64,000 nt of DNA from Comamonas testosteroni (GCF_003569915.1 NZ_KZ984445.1:62001-126000); one strand, 5' to 3'; positions 24,383-32,817 are shown, counted from the stretch's first letter. Numbers and translations: made by a program. Notes: a model not told the origin generated them from the letters alone.

Positions 24383-25777
24383 TCAGTATTGGCGTGCGCA
24401 GTCGAGTTTCATGAGCTGTGCAAACACCAGTTCACTGTCGGCCTTGGTCAGCTTGGCATCATTGAAACCGTTGGGCGTAGTAATCTGCACCGTCACGTCG
24501 TGCGCTTTGCGATGGGCTGTCCTTGCGATCCGGAAGGTCAGCTTGACTTGCTTGATGACGTAATTCGTCAGATCGACGAGCGGATAAGCTTGGCCCGCCA
24601 CTTCGTAAATGTTGCGATCCTCAAATCGGTCACGCTTGATCAGCAGCGGGTTTTCCACGCGACGGGCAATCAGCCGGTTTTTAAGGTTGGTCTGACGCAC
24701 TTCGGGGTTGGCAATCAGAATCTGCTTGATGTCGATGGATTCAATGCCGTCAATGCGATCCTTCTTGAACCGCGCCAGGATGGCGGGCGTGCAAAACCCC
24801 ATGAGATCGAACTCGCGCATCGGCATGGCGTGAATGTTGCCGTCTCCACCCAGCAACACGTCACGGAAGGCCTTGGCCAGCTCGGGGCGCACGGTTTCAT
24901 CATCACTGAATACCGCCAACTCGCCTTTGCTGGAGTGCCAGGAATAGCGCACACAGACCGTCGACGAGTCATCCACGTCGGTGTCCTCGCCATCGATGAT
25001 CTTCGGGTAGTGAATGTGCTTGCCGTTGAATTTGGCCGACAGCGTGAACAGCAGTACTGGCGCATCTTGGGCATCACTTTCCCTGTGGGCAAACGGCTCG
25101 ACCAGGATGTCCTCTGGCTTGACCTGCGGAAACAGTTCTGCCAAGCGCTGCTTCAGGCTTTCCACTGCAGCATCGCCCAGTGAAGGCTGCGCGCCTTTGG
25201 GGCCAAGGTAATGGCTGGAGTATTTTTCGCTCTGGAAATGCCGCAGCATCTGCTGGCGGCGCTCGGCGTGATCGAAGCGGTCTTCCGTCGCCCCCGACGA
25301 CGAAAACTCTTGTTCCAGGTACAGGTACAGGGCCCGGCTATATTTGTCGGACGGGGCCGCCAGAACGGCAGCATCGTCAGGATTGCCCGCATCCATCAGT
25401 TCCGTTACCGCCATTGCACCGTACTCGTCGGCCAGCAGCGCGATGCGCTCGGCGGCGCGCTCAAGGCGTGCCTGAACTTCCATCTCCATCTCGGCCACCA
25501 GTGCAAACAGCACGTTGCGCGATGGAATGGGCAGCGAACCCTTGGCGGCATCGGTCAGCGCCTGTGCGGCAGGGAGCGCCTGGCCATGCGCCGATTCCAG
25601 AAGCAACCGGAGCAGCATCGGCCGCTGCACTTTGCGGGCGATGTGAACGAGATGCTCCAGATGCGGCAAGGTGGCGGGGCCGTTGTCCTTGCCGCGCGTC
25701 CGGGGCTTGCCATCTTCCTTCTCGGCAACCGCAGACACGTCGCCGGATTGGATGGTGTTCAGTTCGATGGTTGTCAT
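24383..25777 (-). CDS. Hypothetical protein (464 aa), XRE-ImmA cluster
   Basis: A 464-residue protein beginning MTTIELNTIQSGDVSAVAEK. An N-terminal helical half (VQARLERAAERIALLADEYG) is followed by a mixed domain with VLLFTLSAKFNGKHIHYPKI, SSTVCVRYSWHSSKGELAVF and a basic C-terminal part, KQILIANPEVRQTNLKNRL. No catalytic motif and no family are recognised. Codon use matches its neighbours. It lies between the ImmA-type peptidase and the 305-residue gene, apparently in one transcript. Confidence 0.6.
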   Translation of the reverse strand: MTTIELNTIQSGDVSAVAEKEDGKPRTRGKDNGPATLPHLEHLVHIARKVQRPMLLRLLLESAHGQALPAAQALTDAAKGSLPIPSRNVLFALVAEMEMEVQARLERAAERIALLADEYGAMAVTELMDAGNPDDAAVLAAPSDKYSRALYLYLEQEFSSSGATEDRFDHAERRQQMLRHFQSEKYSSHYLGPKGAQPSLGDAAVESLKQRLAELFPQVKPEDILVEPFAHRESDAQDAPVLLFTLSAKFNGKHIHYPKIIDGEDTDVDDSSTVCVRYSWHSSKGELAVFSDDETVRPELAKAFRDVLLGGDGNIHAMPMREFDLMGFCTPAILARFKKDRIDGIESIDIKQILIANPEVRQTNLKNRLIARRVENPLLIKRDRFEDRNIYEVAGQAYPLVDLTNYVIKQVKLTFRIARTAHRKAHDVTVQITTPNGFNDAKLTKADSELVFAQLMKLDCARQY

Positions 25778-25880
25778 ACACGCCACTCCTTAAAAAACAA
25801 TGTGCGCGATTGCGCGAAGGGTTAATAGAGGGGTTCAAAAAATGCCGACCAAGGTCGGCGCGGGATGGTTGGGGCAATGT

Positions 25881-26693
25881 TCAGCGCAAGGCAGCCCCCG
25901 GTCGAGTCAGTCCGTAGCGCTGCAAGCGCACCTGCACAAAGCGCGGATTGACGCCAAAGCGCATGGCCAGCGCCCGCTCCAGTAATCCCATGTCGACAGC
26001 GTCACTGGCAGCAAGGTGCAGGCTGGTGCGAGGGAACTCCGGATCAAGTGATGGGCCTCGATGGACGCGGACGTTGTATTCCGGTGCCAACTCCTCTGCG
26101 GCCGCACTCAACAGACGACGTGGCACCAGCAGCGAGCCCATGAACTCGTTGGCGCGAAGCTCGGCAAACTGCACGTCTGTAGCCGGTGCTGCCGTTGCAG
26201 CTGTGGGCGTTTTCGCCAAATGGTCGCTGTCCGGCGTGGTGGTACGGTAGGCGCGCTGCGCACTGGGCTCAAAGGCGTCAAACAGTCCCGGTCCCTTGCT
26301 TCCATCCATGATCCAGCCAGGGGCATCGAACACCGCATGACCCAATTCGTGGGCCAGGGTGCTGAGTGCCAGCAGCTCGCTGAGTTTTTCGCCGACGGGA
26401 GAAACACACACCATCGCGGTGTCCGGAACACCAGGGTCATACTCGCAGATGCCGAAGACGTGGTTGCCGTCCTCATCATGCACCTCGCACTCGGTACTGA
26501 CCTCGAGCGCAAAGTCGATGCCGTTGATCTTCAGGCGCTCGATCTGGCGCAGCCTGTCGAAGGCAATTGCCTCCACACCGCTCTCCACCAGCTGCTGGCG
26601 GGCAGACGCTGCGATGGCTTCGATCTCAACATGCTTGATGAATTTGGGGCGCTTGCGGTCGCAATGCCGGTAGTCAAGGGTCAGAACCGGCAT
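25881..26693 (-). CDS. ImmA/IrrE-type metallopeptidase
   Basis: A 270-residue protein beginning MPVLTLDYRHCDRKRPKFIK. The zinc-peptidase motif is LSTLAHELGHAVFDAPG (H-E-x-x-H), followed by RANEFMGSLLVPRRLL with the third ligand Glu. ImmA/IrrE peptidases cleave or inactivate a partner XRE repressor on a cellular signal, which here would be the adjacent upstream gene; the two are separated by no bases. In ICEBs1 and Deinococcus this pair controls induction after DNA damage. In this prophage it could control lysis-lysogeny or the two genes downstream. Confidence 0.85.
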   Translation of the reverse strand: MPVLTLDYRHCDRKRPKFIKHVEIEAIAASARQQLVESGVEAIAFDRLRQIERLKINGIDFALEVSTECEVHDEDGNHVFGICEYDPGVPDTAMVCVSPVGEKLSELLALSTLAHELGHAVFDAPGWIMDGSKGPGLFDAFEPSAQRAYRTTTPDSDHLAKTPTAATAAPATDVQFAELRANEFMGSLLVPRRLLSAAAEELAPEYNVRVHRGPSLDPEFPRTSLHLAASDAVDMGLLERALAMRFGVNPRFVQVRLQRYGLTRPGAALR

Positions 26694-26972
26694 TCACTTT
26701 TTCTCCGAGACTTCACGGCGGTACATCCGCACAACGTTGCCCACATCCTCGCGCATGTCGGGCGGCAGACGACTGGCCTCCACGAAAGCGTCGTCCGGAT
26801 CGATGCCCAGAATCTCTGCTGCTTTGCGGATCAGCTCGTCCTTGGGGGGCTTTTCCATGTTGCGCTCGATGCGTGACCAGTAGGCAGGCGAAATCTCCAG
26901 CTGACGCGCGAAGTCGTTCATCTGGATCTGCTTCTCTTCGCGCATTTTGCGAATGAAGTCTCCGAAAGGCAT
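26694..26972 (-). CDS. XRE-family regulator paired with ImmA
   Basis: A 92-residue protein beginning MPFGDFIRKMREEKQIQMND, followed by FARQLEISPAYWSRIERNME, a classical lambda-repressor-type HTH. The remainder (KAAEILGIDPDDAFVEASRL) is helical and probably a dimerisation or cleavage region. It would repress its own operon; the likely operator is in 26973-27060, which holds the half-sites CGATC and GATCAG close together. It is probably the substrate or partner of the adjacent ImmA peptidase. Confidence 0.85.
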   Translation of the reverse strand: MPFGDFIRKMREEKQIQMNDFARQLEISPAYWSRIERNMEKPPKDELIRKAAEILGIDPDDAFVEASRLPPDMREDVGNVVRMYRREVSEKK

Positions 26973-27143
26973 GGCCGTTTCCTAATTGCGTGATTTGTTA
27001 ATTTGTCGATCATAGAGCGATCAGGTGCTCTTTTCAACTGTTTCGTAAACGCGCAATCATTTTTCGCCGATTACCCTGCGTTGCCATCCTCTCCGAAGGA
27101 TCAAGTTCACTATCCATGACGGTTGCAATTCCCCGGAGCCGTC

Positions 27144-27335
27144 ATGAAGAACCTCGAACTCGCATCTCCCTCGGAGATGTCTGCCAGCGCCCGCGCTGGT
27201 GAAATCACCGCCATCCTTGCGGCCGCCATAGTCCGCACCGTCGTCGCAGAAGCGCCAAAACAGAGAGAAGTTGGCCTTGGCTTCCTGCCCGACCAGCGCG
27301 TTCATACAACCCCCTATCCACAGGAGAAGTTGTGA
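27144..27335 (+). CDS. Small phage protein (63 aa) before DUF2924
   Basis: A 63-residue ORF beginning MKNLELASPSEMSASARAGE and ending VHTTPYPQEKL. The helical middle (ITAILAAAIVRTVVAEAPKQ) and the LGFLPDQRVH segment are encoded by the third copy of the leader repeat. It overlaps the DUF2924 start by one base (TGATG). Translation coupling supports it, although it could equally be a leader peptide. The family is not recognised. Confidence 0.55.
   Translation: MKNLELASPSEMSASARAGEITAILAAAIVRTVVAEAPKQREVGLGFLPDQRVHTTPYPQEKL
27273..27307 (+). repeat. Leader repeat, copy 3
   Basis: Reads GGCCTTGGCTTCCTGCCC, then GACCAGCGCGTTCATAC, matching copies 1 and 2 at 9855 and 10157. It lies 30-60 bases before the DUF2924 start. 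Here it is also inside the end of the small ORF at 27144-27335. Confidence 0.6.
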
Positions 27336-27787
27336 TGAACGAGAAACAAGCATCCGTCGCCGCGCGGATCGCGGAGCTGTCCAGCCTGCCCATCGCCGAG
27401 TTGTGGCCGGTGTGGGATCGGTATTTCAGCAGCCGCCCCATCAACCCCAACCGCGTCTTCATCGAGTCGCGCATCGCCTACAAGATGCAAGAGGAAGCCT
27501 TCGGCGGTCTGGCGCACAACACGCGCCAGCGCCTGGAGGCCATCGGTGCCAAGCATTCCAAGATCAAGCTGCGGGCTCGCCCGCGCGACATGAACTTCGC
27601 GCCGGGAACGATCCTACTGCGCGAATGGGGCGACCGCGAGCACAAGGTGGCGGTCACCGCCGACGGTCTGTTCGAGTACGAGGGCAGCACCTTCAAGAGC
27701 CTGACCGCCGTGGCCCGGCAGATCACCGGCACGCACTGGTCGGGGCCGCTGTTCTTCGGTCTAACCGGCAAGGCAGGTGCGCAATGA
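27335..27787 (+). CDS. DUF2924 family protein
   Basis: A 150-residue protein beginning MNEKQASVAARIAELSSLPI, with AELWPVWDRYFSSRPINPNR, RIAYKMQEEAFGGL and the late YEGSTFKSLTAVARQITGTH. This is the DUF2924 pattern of prophage and plasmid proteins, usually encoded directly before a large serine recombinase as here, and thought to help its action. AGGAG lies upstream. The stop overlaps the recombinase ATG (ATGA). Its ending GTHWSGPLFFGL is typical. Confidence 0.88.
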   Translation: MNEKQASVAARIAELSSLPIAELWPVWDRYFSSRPINPNRVFIESRIAYKMQEEAFGGLAHNTRQRLEAIGAKHSKIKLRARPRDMNFAPGTILLREWGDREHKVAVTADGLFEYEGSTFKSLTAVARQITGTHWSGPLFFGLTGKAGAQ

Positions 27788-29172
27788 GCGACGCCACCCA
27801 GATCGCCTCTCCCAAGGCCCGCAAACGCTGCGCCGTCTACTGCCGGGTGTCGTCGGACGAGCGCCTTGACCAGGAATTCAACTCCATCGACGCGCAGAAG
27901 GAAGCTGGCCACGCCTACGTCGCCAGCCAACGCGCCGAGGGCTGGATTCCGGTGGCCGACGACTACGACGACCCCGGTTTCTCTGGCGGCAACACGGATC
28001 GACCCGGGCTGAAACGCCTGATGGCCGACATCGAACGCGGCCAGATCGACATCGTGGTGGTCTACAAGATCGACCGCCTGACGCGCAGCCTCGCCGACTT
28101 CTCCAAGATGGTCGAGGTGTTTGAGCGCCACGGCGTGTCCTTCGTGTCGGTCACGCAGCAGTTCAACACCACCACCTCGATGGGGCGGCTGATGCTCAAC
28201 GTGCTGTTGTCCTTTGCCCAGTTCGAGCGCGAGGTCACCGGCGAGCGCATCCGCGACAAGATCGCCGCCAGCAAGCGCAAAGGGATGTGGATGGGGGGCG
28301 TGCCGCCCCTCGGTTACGACGTCGAGAACCGTCTGCTGGTCATCAACGAGGCCGAGGCGGCGGTGGTGCGTCGCATCTTCGAGGAGATGCTGACCATCGG
28401 CTCGCCGACCCAGATTGCTGCCAACCTGACGCTGGATGGCATCACGACCAAGGCCTGGACGACACAGGACGGTCAGACACGGGCAGGCACGCGCATCGAC
28501 AAGAAGTACCTGCACAAGCTGCTGCGCAACCGCATCTACCTCGGGGAGTTGTCGCACAAGGGCAGTTGGTACCCGGGCGTGCATCAAGCCATCATCGATC
28601 CCGGTCTGTGGGGCCGGGTTCACGAGGTGCTGGCCAAGGACAGTCACACCCGGTCAGTCGAGACCAAGATCAGGTCGCGCACCGACGCCTTGCTGCGCGG
28701 CCTGCTATACGCGCCCTCGGGCGAACGGATGTACCCGACCTACTCGCGCAAGAACGGGCGCAAGTACCACTACTACGTGTCCAAGTCGGAAGCGCGGTTC
28801 GGCGCGCCGGGTAAGTGCTACGAGCGCCTGCCTGCGCTGGAAATCGAGGGGGCGGTGGTGGCCCAGATCCGAACGGTGCTGACCAGCCCGGAGACCGTGG
28901 CGTCGGTGGTGCGGCACATCCAACGCAACGAGGCCCAGATCGACGAGGCCACCACCGTGATGGCGATGGGACGCCTCAACAACGTGTGGGATCAACTGTT
29001 CCCAGTCGAGCGCCACCGCATCGCCAATCTGATGATCGAGCGCATCGATCTCGTCCACGCGGGCGAGGTGCAAGGGATCAAGGTGAAGTGGCGTGAGGTG
29101 GGCTGGAATGCGCTCATCAAGGAATTCGCCCCGGACAGCATTGGTGCAGAACTACTGGAGGTCGTAGCCTGA
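27784..29172 (+). CDS. Large serine recombinase (integrase)
   Basis: A 462-residue protein. The N-terminal resolvase domain has CAVYCRVSSDERL with probable nucleophile Ser23, DDPGFSGGNTDRPGLKRLMA, VVYKIDRLTRSLADFSKMVE and FAQFEREVTGERIRDKIAAS. A recombinase domain (MGGVPPLGYDVENRLLVINE) and a zinc-ribbon/coiled-coil-type C-terminal part follow. It would integrate and excise the prophage by site-specific recombination between att sites; no other phage integrase is seen in this region. It is in one operon with DUF2924 and the two HTH proteins after it. Confidence 0.92.
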   Translation: MSDATQIASPKARKRCAVYCRVSSDERLDQEFNSIDAQKEAGHAYVASQRAEGWIPVADDYDDPGFSGGNTDRPGLKRLMADIERGQIDIVVVYKIDRLTRSLADFSKMVEVFERHGVSFVSVTQQFNTTTSMGRLMLNVLLSFAQFEREVTGERIRDKIAASKRKGMWMGGVPPLGYDVENRLLVINEAEAAVVRRIFEEMLTIGSPTQIAANLTLDGITTKAWTTQDGQTRAGTRIDKKYLHKLLRNRIYLGELSHKGSWYPGVHQAIIDPGLWGRVHEVLAKDSHTRSVETKIRSRTDALLRGLLYAPSGERMYPTYSRKNGRKYHYYVSKSEARFGAPGKCYERLPALEIEGAVVAQIRTVLTSPETVASVVRHIQRNEAQIDEATTVMAMGRLNNVWDQLFPVERHRIANLMIERIDLVHAGEVQGIKVKWREVGWNALIKEFAPDSIGAELLEVVA

Positions 29173-29543
29173 TGGACGAGTCGATGGAGACCTTCGTGCC
29201 CCTGACGTTTCGCCGTCGGGGCGTCCAACGCGTGGCCACCGACGAGCGCAGCGTCCACGACGTGACCCTGCTCGACGGTGTGGCACGCGCTTTCTACTGG
29301 CAGCACCTACTGGACACCGGCGCGATGCAGAGTGGGTCGGCCATCGCCCGCGCCGAGAAACTGCATCACTCGGTGGTCAACGAACTGCTGCGCCTGACCC
29401 TGCTGGCCCCCGACATCATTGAGCAGTTCATGGCGGGCAAGCAGCCGCGGCGTCTGACGCTGATGTGGTTTCAGCGAAACCGCCTAATGGTCGACTGGCA
29501 CGCCCAGCGCCAGCTCATGGCCAGTTTTGAGGAGGATGTGTGA
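29172..29543 (+). CDS. HTH protein A of the recombinase module
   Basis: A 123-residue protein beginning MDESMETFVPLTFRRRGVQR. The central ARAFYWQHLLDTGAMQSGSA, IARAEKLHHSVVNELLRLTL, LAPDIIEQFMAGKQ is a ParB/Spo0J-type HTH. It overlaps the recombinase stop by one base (TGATG). The next gene encodes a longer paralogue with the same opening (METFxPxTxxRRG) and HTH. Together with DUF2924 and the recombinase they form a conserved-looking integration module. A role in recombination direction or att-site binding is inference. Confidence 0.75.
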   Translation: MDESMETFVPLTFRRRGVQRVATDERSVHDVTLLDGVARAFYWQHLLDTGAMQSGSAIARAEKLHHSVVNELLRLTLLAPDIIEQFMAGKQPRRLTLMWFQRNRLMVDWHAQRQLMASFEEDV

Positions 29544-30049
29544 GCAAGAAGCATCGCGGCCACGCCAAGGGCGACCCAGTGACGTATCAGACGCCGCTGC
29601 CTGCTGGCGGCGTGCAGATGGAGACCTTCCTGCCCTGGACGCTGGTGCGCCGGGGTTTGAAGAAGCAGGTCATCACGCCGTTCGACGCGCCGCAGGAGTT
29701 CCTGGACGAGGCCCGCCGTGAGCGGCAGGTGCGCGAGATGGCCCAGGACACCCCGTTGATGCGGGCGCTGGGCCTCGCGCACCACTGGCAGCGGCTGCTG
29801 GATGAGGGGCGGTTCAGCTCCATGACCGAGATCGCGGAGGCTGAAGGCATCGACCTTGGCCAAGCCAGCAAGATGAGCCGATTGGCGCAACTGGCCCCCG
29901 ACCTGATCGAAGCAATCGCCCTGGGACGCCTCGAGGTGGGCGTCAGCCAGTTGCTGCGCGGCAGGTTGTCGGCGTCCTGGCTGGCGCAACGCGAGGCCCT
30001 GGTGGCAGGCTCGCCTGTCGCTAAAGAAGGCGGCTTGTCCGCTCGGTGA
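29540..30049 (+). CDS. HTH protein B of the recombinase module (paralogue of A)
   Basis: A 169-residue protein beginning with GTG (MSKKHRGHAKGDPVTYQTPL). It shares METFLPWTLVRRGLKK with protein A, followed by ALGLAHHWQRLLDEGRFSSM, TEIAEAEGIDLGQASKMSRL and APDLIEAIALGRLEVGVSQL, a ParB-like HTH. The Lys-rich start differs. It overlaps A by 4 bases. The tandem arrangement suggests duplication followed by specialisation, perhaps as a heterodimer that binds repeated sites. Confidence 0.75.
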   Translation: MSKKHRGHAKGDPVTYQTPLPAGGVQMETFLPWTLVRRGLKKQVITPFDAPQEFLDEARRERQVREMAQDTPLMRALGLAHHWQRLLDEGRFSSMTEIAEAEGIDLGQASKMSRLAQLAPDLIEAIALGRLEVGVSQLLRGRLSASWLAQREALVAGSPVAKEGGLSAR

Positions 30050-30057
30050 GCTTCTCG

Positions 30058-30348
30058 TCAGCCACGCATCGTGCGGTAGCCCTCTTGCGCTTCCGCCTCG
30101 GCACTCACCAGCCAGGCCGAAAATTCCTCGCCTGACTTCAATGAAGTGAAAAGCACAAACATGATCTGCCCCTGCGTTCTCACCAAGACCGGTGGATGTG
30201 AAGGCACATGATTGATTCGCTGAAGCCAATCGTCGCCGATTGGACGAGGCATGGAGAAATTGTGGGACGCCTTCTCATAGCCGATTTGGTGGACCTGGAT
30301 GCGAAAGTCGAAGGATTCGTCATCCACGCAGGCAACTATCACTTGCAC
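30058..30348 (-). CDS. Hypothetical protein (96 aa) at prophage edge
   Basis: A GTG at 30348 with AAAGGAG six bases upstream begins a 96-residue protein, MQVIVACVDDESFDFRIQVH (GTG read as Met). It contains LVRTQGQIMFVLFTSLKSGE and ends EGYRTMRG. No family is recognised. It is convergent with the HTH genes and is the last gene before the island boundary. Its strong ribosome site supports it, but its origin (prophage or chromosome) is not settled. Confidence 0.55.
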   Translation of the reverse strand: MQVIVACVDDESFDFRIQVHQIGYEKASHNFSMPRPIGDDWLQRINHVPSHPPVLVRTQGQIMFVLFTSLKSGEEFSAWLVSAEAEAQEGYRTMRG

Positions 30349-30637
30349 TTGTGTCTCCTTTATTAGTGGGTGCTTGTAGTGTCTCACCTCGGGCTATTGA
30401 CTCCCGGCGTTAGTCGTTCGCACGTTCAGTCGCGCGCTCCCGAGCAGGCGAAGAAGCAAACCGATGGCCCGCAACCCCGCGCCGATACACGACTTCGGCC
30501 CTTGAATGCTCAAGAGGCAAACGGAGAACAGAGAGAGAAAAACGGCGGAAAGTTCGCCGAAACCGATGACTTCGGCAGGGCCGTGCTCAAGAGGAAACCG
30601 CCCGAAACCGCGCCAACACTGGGGGAACGGGCAAAAA

Positions 30638-30666
30638 AAATCCCAACCGGATAAGGGTTGGGATTT
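30638..30666 (-). terminator. Terminator hairpin next to the left att-like site
   Basis: Stem AAATCCCAACC / GGTTGGGATTT with a short loop, followed on the minus strand by a T-rich run (eight As on the plus strand). It ends 1 base before the tmRNA-like sequence, the same relation as the tmRNA terminator at 63397-63432, and its stem-loop also contains ACCGGAT. Confidence 0.65.
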
Positions 30667-30667
30667 C

Positions 30668-30695
30668 ACATTATGGTGGGCTGGCGTCAATTGAA
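30668..30695. other. Probable left attachment site of the ssrA island
   Basis: Twelve bases, ACATTATGGTGG, are identical to the sequence over the tmRNA 3' end at 63435-63446. They are followed by GCTGGCG, two mismatches and AATTGAA, which match the tmRNA 63451-63466 after a 4-base gap. A duplicated tRNA or tmRNA 3' end at the distal end is the usual footprint of a P4-type integrase. The match is partial, so the exact core is uncertain. Confidence 0.6.
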
Positions 30696-30749
30696 TCTCT
30701 TCTTCACAACCTCTAAAAACCTATACTTCAAAAAATATTTTTGCACTCT

Positions 30750-30770
30750 GCACCCCCACATGTACCCCCA
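30750..30770 (+). repeat. Integrase arm-type repeat, left end
   Basis: GCACCCCCACATGTACCCCCA differs at two positions from 63310-63330 near the integrase. GTACCCCC or its complement occurs several more times near the integrase at 63184, 63216 and 63270. Such repeats bind the N-terminal domain of P4-type integrases. Confidence 0.6.
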
Positions 30771-31170
30771 CTTGCAGATGCCTGATGCTATAGCTTGATT
30801 GCTCGCTCGGTGGCTCTTACATCCTCGCCAGATTGCCCCATCCAACCCGGAGATATGTCTGGCCACTACCATCCAGCGTTTGTTGCGCTGAACATCCTGC
30901 TAACGAGCGTGTTAAAAATTTGTCTTGCGCTAGCTCGACATTGAGTCATTGCCAGAGGGGGTGCAACATGCGCAGCCCCGAGACTCGGGCTCGTATTGTC
31001 CCTCACTTGGGCACAATACCTCCCACCTTGGCATCGATCATACGGCGTTGCGGTTTGGGGAGCATTTCAGCCCCAACGTGCATCAAACTTGCGGTGCCAG
31101 AAATGCTCCAAGCACTGCCTGCGAGTAGTTAACCCTACGAGCACTCCAACATCCATCATCACCCTCAAAC

Positions 31171-32817
31171 ATGAGCACCAAATACGGCACCAGAAATCCA
31201 GATGGATTTCCCATTGATGTACTTCCAAAACTTTTGAAAAATACTCTATTTGAAGTAGAGGAAGATATTCAGTCGCCTATCGGATTGATTGCATCTTCGA
31301 TGCTCTCGACGATGGCCATAGCGTGTCAGGGCGCATTCAATATTCGTACTCCAATCAACTCTGTCCTTCCTTCCAGCCTTTTCATCATCACTGTCGCAGA
31401 ATCAGGCGAACGCAAAACGGCCACAGACAATATATTCATCCAAACCATCCGAGATTTCGAGGCCGAGCGGAGGCAATATCACCGCACAAAACTTCAATCC
31501 TACGAAAGTAAAAGATCAGTATGGGAATTTCAGAAAAAAGAACTAGAAAGATCTCTTCGATTTGAAATACGAGAGGGCAATGGTGAAACTGAGCCTATAA
31601 GAGAACATCTTGAAGAGCTACTAAAAAACAAACCCGTTGCACCTTTGCAAATACGATTGCTTTACTCTGACTCCACTAGCGAGGCTTTGTTAGAGAATCT
31701 AGCCTTTCTATGGCCTTCTGGAGCCATTCACTCAAGTGAAGCTTCGACAGTCATGAGTGGGAGAACGCTCCATAAGCTGGGCCCTTTAAACGAATTATGG
31801 GATGGTGATAGCTATATTCCAGTTGACAGAAAGAAATCAGATAGTTTCGAACTCAAAGATGCCAGGCTCTCGATTTCACTCATGATCCAGCTGCAACCAT
31901 TCATTGAGTTCCTATCCAAGAAAAATGGCCTTGCGATAAATATTGGATTGACATCAAGATTTCTAGTAGCGATGCCGACCAGCACACAAGGCTTTAGAAA
32001 AATTGGAAAAATACCCGACACTGAAAAAAGCAATCCAACTTCTGCATTAAGTCATTTCAAAGACACACTGCTGCATTGGCTAAAGATAAGTGAAAGACAA
32101 ACCCTTGATGGCACTCCACTGCAAGAGTTTTCCTTTGATGAAGCAGCAGGTGAAGCGTATTTGGAAATACTATCCAGCATAGAAAGTGCAATTGCACCCG
32201 GAGGAGAGTTTGAGGAACATGGTGCTATTGCCTCTAAACTCGGAAACAATCTTGCGCGGATAGCAGGCTTGATTCAGGCATTTGAAAATAAAAATAATTC
32301 AATTACTTATAATTCATTATCCACAGCAAGCCAGATTCTTTACTGGTATACATGTCAGCATATTAAATTTGTCAAGAATTTTAAAAATGAGCTGACAGAC
32401 GAGGATATGGGAAATATGTTGCTTGAATGGCTTAGGGATCATCCGAACTCCTGCGGAGCCCCACAATTTCGGTTAAGCCAGCTGTACAAAAGTGTTTCCA
32501 ACCCAATTAGAGGAAAAGAGCGTGTACTACGCGCCGTACACAACCTAGAGCAACGTGGCATTTTGATCTATAACAGAAATTTTTCGCCAATCACAGTTGA
32601 ATTTTCGCAAAACCTCGCCAATGGTTTTCGTTTTAATTCTCCTCCTGATCCATTCAAAAGTGATTGGAGCCAAAGAGGGGAAGCATTTCTCAATGGAATT
32701 CTCGTCTCCAAATTCACAACAGTAGAGACCCAAGTAGAGCCTGCTCCGGCGCCTGAAGAATTTCACTCCCAAGCCATGCCTGAAGCACCTTTCTTTCCAG
32801 GGTCATCAGGGGTCTAG
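31171..32817 (+). CDS. DUF3987 (YfjI-like) protein of the island
   Basis: A 548-residue protein beginning MSTKYGTRNPDGFPIDVLPK. The pattern SSMLSTMAIACQGAFNIRTP and SLFIITVAESGERKTATDN (an imperfect Walker A, GERKTA) is typical of DUF3987/YfjI proteins of P4-like satellites and integrated plasmids, a family related to DnaB/primase helicases. The late LLEWLRDHPNSCGAPQFRLS resembles a winged helix. It probably takes part in element replication. The region is AT-rich compared with the rest of the window, which suggests a different donor. Confidence 0.8.
   Translation: MSTKYGTRNPDGFPIDVLPKLLKNTLFEVEEDIQSPIGLIASSMLSTMAIACQGAFNIRTPINSVLPSSLFIITVAESGERKTATDNIFIQTIRDFEAERRQYHRTKLQSYESKRSVWEFQKKELERSLRFEIREGNGETEPIREHLEELLKNKPVAPLQIRLLYSDSTSEALLENLAFLWPSGAIHSSEASTVMSGRTLHKLGPLNELWDGDSYIPVDRKKSDSFELKDARLSISLMIQLQPFIEFLSKKNGLAINIGLTSRFLVAMPTSTQGFRKIGKIPDTEKSNPTSALSHFKDTLLHWLKISERQTLDGTPLQEFSFDEAAGEAYLEILSSIESAIAPGGEFEEHGAIASKLGNNLARIAGLIQAFENKNNSITYNSLSTASQILYWYTCQHIKFVKNFKNELTDEDMGNMLLEWLRDHPNSCGAPQFRLSQLYKSVSNPIRGKERVLRAVHNLEQRGILIYNRNFSPITVEFSQNLANGFRFNSPPDPFKSDWSQRGEAFLNGILVSKFTTVETQVEPAPAPEEFHSQAMPEAPFFPGSSGV

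Larger units (their letters stand above)
30349..31170. other. Junction region between prophage and ssrA island
   Basis: No convincing gene is seen in this 820-base stretch. It contains a terminator-like hairpin (30638-30666), a degenerate copy of the tmRNA 3' end (30668-30695) and a copy of the integrase arm-type repeat (30750-30770). The last 300 bases before the DUF3987 gene carry only short ORFs without recognisable features. Confidence 0.6.

Noticed and set aside
27271..27783. N-terminal extension of the serine recombinase ORF
   Set aside because: In this frame it only shadows DUF2924; the recombinase family starts at the ATG at 27784, which overlaps the DUF2924 stop.
27478..28647. Minus-strand ORF of 389 codons
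   Set aside because: Antisense to DUF2924 and the serine recombinase, whose sense frames carry catalytic motifs.
30370..30654. Short plus-strand ORFs at the prophage edge
   Set aside because: Arginine- and lysine-rich with no ribosome site; the interval carries a terminator and the att-like site instead.
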